A stretch of 34,513 bases of DNA from an uncultured Pseudomonadota bacterium (lineage in GTDB: Bacteria > Myxococcota_A > UBA796 > JAFGLY01): the NCBI GenBank assembly GCA_937912125.1, contig CALDOK010000448.1:1-34513 (forward strand), given 5' to 3'. The notes beneath the pieces are model-generated. The model made no database searches, was not told the DNA's origin, and saw only the letters and a program-made list of their open reading frames with translations. This document shows, one piece after another, positions 32,897-34,513 of this stretch. Positions within the stretch are counted from its first letter, which is position 1. Each line of letters starts with the position of its first letter. Position numbers and translations under genes: made by a program.

Positions 32897-32902
32897 TATG
32901 CT
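32897..32902 (+). promoter_or_regulatory. Possible -10 element (TG-TATGCT) before the 32926 gene
   Basis: TATGCT directly preceded by TG lies in the 59-nt gap before the TTG start at 32926, upstream of its GGAGG. It is the same hexamer as at 9180. Confidence 0.35.
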
Positions 32903-32925
32903 GTCCGCCTCATACGGAGGTGGAC

Positions 32926-33651
32926 TTGCGACCCTCGATTCCCTGCACGTTCCTGGTGCTATCCGCCCTTTCGGCCTGCACCGCGACCCACCGCGCGCGC
33001 ACCGTGGGCAAGTCCCATGCCGCGGCCGATCTCTCCCTGGGCGGTCCCATGACCACGGCCCTGGGGGCACCCATCCCCATGCCGGTGGTGTTCCTGGGTG
33101 GGCGCTACGGCATCCGGGACGACCTGGACGTCTCCCTGCACTACAACCTCACGGCGCCCGCGGTGCCCAGCATCCCGCTGCACCTCGAGACCGCCGTGCA
33201 CTACGCACCCATCCAGCCCGGGCTGGGCGAGCAGGCCGCCGATCAGGGCTGGTCGGTGGTGCTCGACGGCACCGTGGTGTGGATGTCGGACTTCGAGAGC
33301 GGGCTGATGGTCTTCCCCGCCCTGGGGGCCACCGGCGCCTACCGCTACAAGTTCATCGCGCCCTTCCTGGGCCTGACGGCTGCCGGCAACTTCTACCGGC
33401 CCTTCGAGCGCAAGAACGGGCTCACCCTGATCCCCCACGCGGGGCTGGAGTTCATGGCGGGCGAGCACTTCGGCCTGACCCTCGAGGCCGCCTTCATGGA
33501 GGCGGGCCACAACCTGTACGGCAGCGGACTCCAGTGGGTCTACCTGAGCCAAGACGACGAGAAGAAAAAGGAGATGGCGGTGCTCATGCCCATGATCGGC
33601 TTCTCTTGGGACTTCGACACCCGGCCCGGCGTCGGTGGAGGTGACCAGTGA
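32926..33651 (+). CDS. Outer-membrane-like lipoprotein, TTG start
   Basis: The likely start is TTG 32926, 5 nt after GGAGG; it gives a signal ending LSAC (Cys18). No ATG lies in a sensible place. The mature 223 residues show alternating amphipathic strands: VVFLGGRYGIRDDLDVSLHYNL, HLETAVHYAPI, FPALGATGAYRYKFIAPFLGLT, LTLIPHAGLEFMAGEHFGLTLEAAFM, and a final PMIGFSWDFD. This fits a small beta-barrel with about 8-10 strands and turn loops, probably outer-membrane associated. Function is not recognised. Its stop overlaps the GTG of the following hydrolase in GTGA, so the two are translationally coupled. Confidence 0.65.
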   Translation: MRPSIPCTFLVLSALSACTATHRARTVGKSHAAADLSLGGPMTTALGAPIPMPVVFLGGRYGIRDDLDVSLHYNLTAPAVPSIPLHLETAVHYAPIQPGLGEQAADQGWSVVLDGTVVWMSDFESGLMVFPALGATGAYRYKFIAPFLGLTAAGNFYRPFERKNGLTLIPHAGLEFMAGEHFGLTLEAAFMEAGHNLYGSGLQWVYLSQDDEKKKEMAVLMPMIGFSWDFDTRPGVGGGDQ

Positions 33652-34513
33652 ACCGCCCTCTCATCCTGGCCTCTCTGCTGCTGGCCTCGGGCTGCACCGA
33701 CAACACCCTGGACGCCCTGTTCTGGGAGAACGAGGGCGCGGGCAGCGTCGATGACTACCACGGGCTGCCCCTGTACCAGGGCGCCAACCCGCCCAGCTGG
33801 CTGGACGAGGACGCCATCGAGCGGCGCCTGTACGTGGAGATCGACACGGCCTTCCTGCTGGCCGACAACCTGCCCCCCAGCTCTGGCGACTTCATCCACG
33901 GCGTGTGGATGCCCGCGCCTGTGGACTGTCCGGTCAGCGAGTGTCCGCTCATCGACAGCGGTGTCACCTTCGTCTACCAGCACGGCAACTCCGGTGAGCT
34001 GTTCCGCTACTGGTACCGGGCCATCCCGCTGTGGAACATGGGCGCCAACGTGTTCATCTACACCTACCGGGGCTTCGGTATCTCCAGCGGCGATGAGCCC
34101 ACCCGCGCCGCCGTGCTCGAAGACGCCCAGACCGCCATGCGCTACGTCCAGGGCCTGCCCGGCGTGGACCCCACCCGCGTCATCCCCTACGGCTACTCCA
34201 CCGGCGCCATCCCCAGCTCATGGATCGCCGGCCAGAGCGAGTGGTCCGGCAGCATCGCCGGCCTGATCCTGGAGTCCGGCCTGGATAGCATCGAGAGCGT
34301 GCTCTACATGGGCACCGCCACCGAGTTTCCCGTCGGCTACTTCCTGGACGACACCCTGTTCGACGGTCCCACCTTCCTCGAAGGCGACCTGCAGGCGCCG
34401 GTGCTGAGCATCTGGGGCTCCCAGGACACCCGGGTGCTGCGCGAGCAGGTGGAGCGCTACCACCAGGTGCTCGAGGGCCACGACGACTACACCCACTACT
34501 ACGGGGAGAGCGA
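33648..34513 (+). CDS. Alpha/beta-hydrolase lipoprotein, 5' part (runs off the window)
   Basis: GTG 33648 overlaps the previous stop by 4 nt and follows GGAGG. The signal ends ASGC (Cys16). The visible 288 residues contain an alpha/beta-hydrolase core: FVYQHGNSGELFRYW (oxyanion region), NVFIYTYRGFGISSGDEP, ALEDAQTAMRYV-like helix (here VLEDAQTAMRYVQGL), GYSTGAIPSSW with the nucleophile Ser in GxSxG, and APVLSIWGSQDTRV, whose Asp is the probable catalytic acid. The His is expected beyond the window end. It resembles the BEM46/serine-hydrolase type. It is an envelope lipoprotein and is coupled to the barrel-like protein before it. The substrate is unknown. Confidence 0.82.
   Translation, partial: MNRPLILASLLLASGCTDNTLDALFWENEGAGSVDDYHGLPLYQGANPPSWLDEDAIERRLYVEIDTAFLLADNLPPSSGDFIHGVWMPAPVDCPVSECPLIDSGVTFVYQHGNSGELFRYWYRAIPLWNMGANVFIYTYRGFGISSGDEPTRAAVLEDAQTAMRYVQGLPGVDPTRVIPYGYSTGAIPSSWIAGQSEWSGSIAGLILESGLDSIESVLYMGTATEFPVGYFLDDTLFDGPTFLEGDLQAPVLSIWGSQDTRVLREQVERYHQVLEGHDDYTHYYGES

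Overview
The window is GC-rich (about 70% by eye) and densely coded on both strands. It holds many lipoproteins, several Asp-X low-complexity linkers, a MopE-like Ca/metal-binding plus FG-GAP protein, a bacterial XPB helicase and a PNGase F-like protein. This mix suggests an uncultured or environmental member of the Myxococcota / former Deltaproteobacteria. That placement is inference: there is no rRNA or other marker gene here. I saw no tRNA, rRNA, CRISPR array, transposase or phage gene.

Layout. 1-5.9 kb: the end of an Asp-Ala-repeat protein, an RluA-like pseudouridine synthase with an altered catalytic motif, an M1-type metallopeptidase lipoprotein, a small membrane protein, two small exported proteins and a beta-helix protein. 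6.0-9.1 kb: an XPB-type helicase translationally coupled to a Helicase_C_3-like partner. 9.2-14.2 kb: a TPR protein ending in a cysteine-less thioredoxin fold, a lipoprotein, a SAM methyltransferase and proC. 14.2-16.2 kb: a PNGase F-like lipoprotein followed by an Asp-X lipoprotein.

16.2-22.9 kb is one minus-strand run of seven genes. In transcription order: two overlapping zinc-ribbon membrane paralogues, an MBL-fold hydrolase, a histidine-phosphatase lipoprotein, then a three-gene unit. That unit is a 298-residue protein with a leader-like N-terminus and five GxxPD repeats, a B12-binding radical SAM enzyme 20 nt downstream, and a cytoplasmic leucine-rich-repeat protein overlapping the enzyme gene by 4 nt. 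This three-gene unit is the best candidate in the window for an undescribed system: it looks like a peptide/protein-modification (RiPP-like) cassette with a repetitive substrate.

22.9-34.5 kb: a GltS-type transporter, a MEDS-PAS-histidine kinase-receiver protein coupled to an outer-membrane-like protein, a MopE/FG-GAP lipoprotein, a lipase-like alpha/beta hydrolase lipoprotein, two further lipoproteins, and the start of a second alpha/beta hydrolase lipoprotein that runs off the end.

Three window-wide patterns stand out. Five lipoproteins carry a DDT(A/G) motif just after the lipidated cysteine. Several genes lacking a Shine-Dalgarno sequence have a -10-like hexamer exactly 6-7 nt before the start codon, suggesting leaderless mRNAs. 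The palindrome CTCGAG is strongly over-represented (about 100 copies by hand count), mostly as the codon pair CTC-GAG for Leu-Glu.
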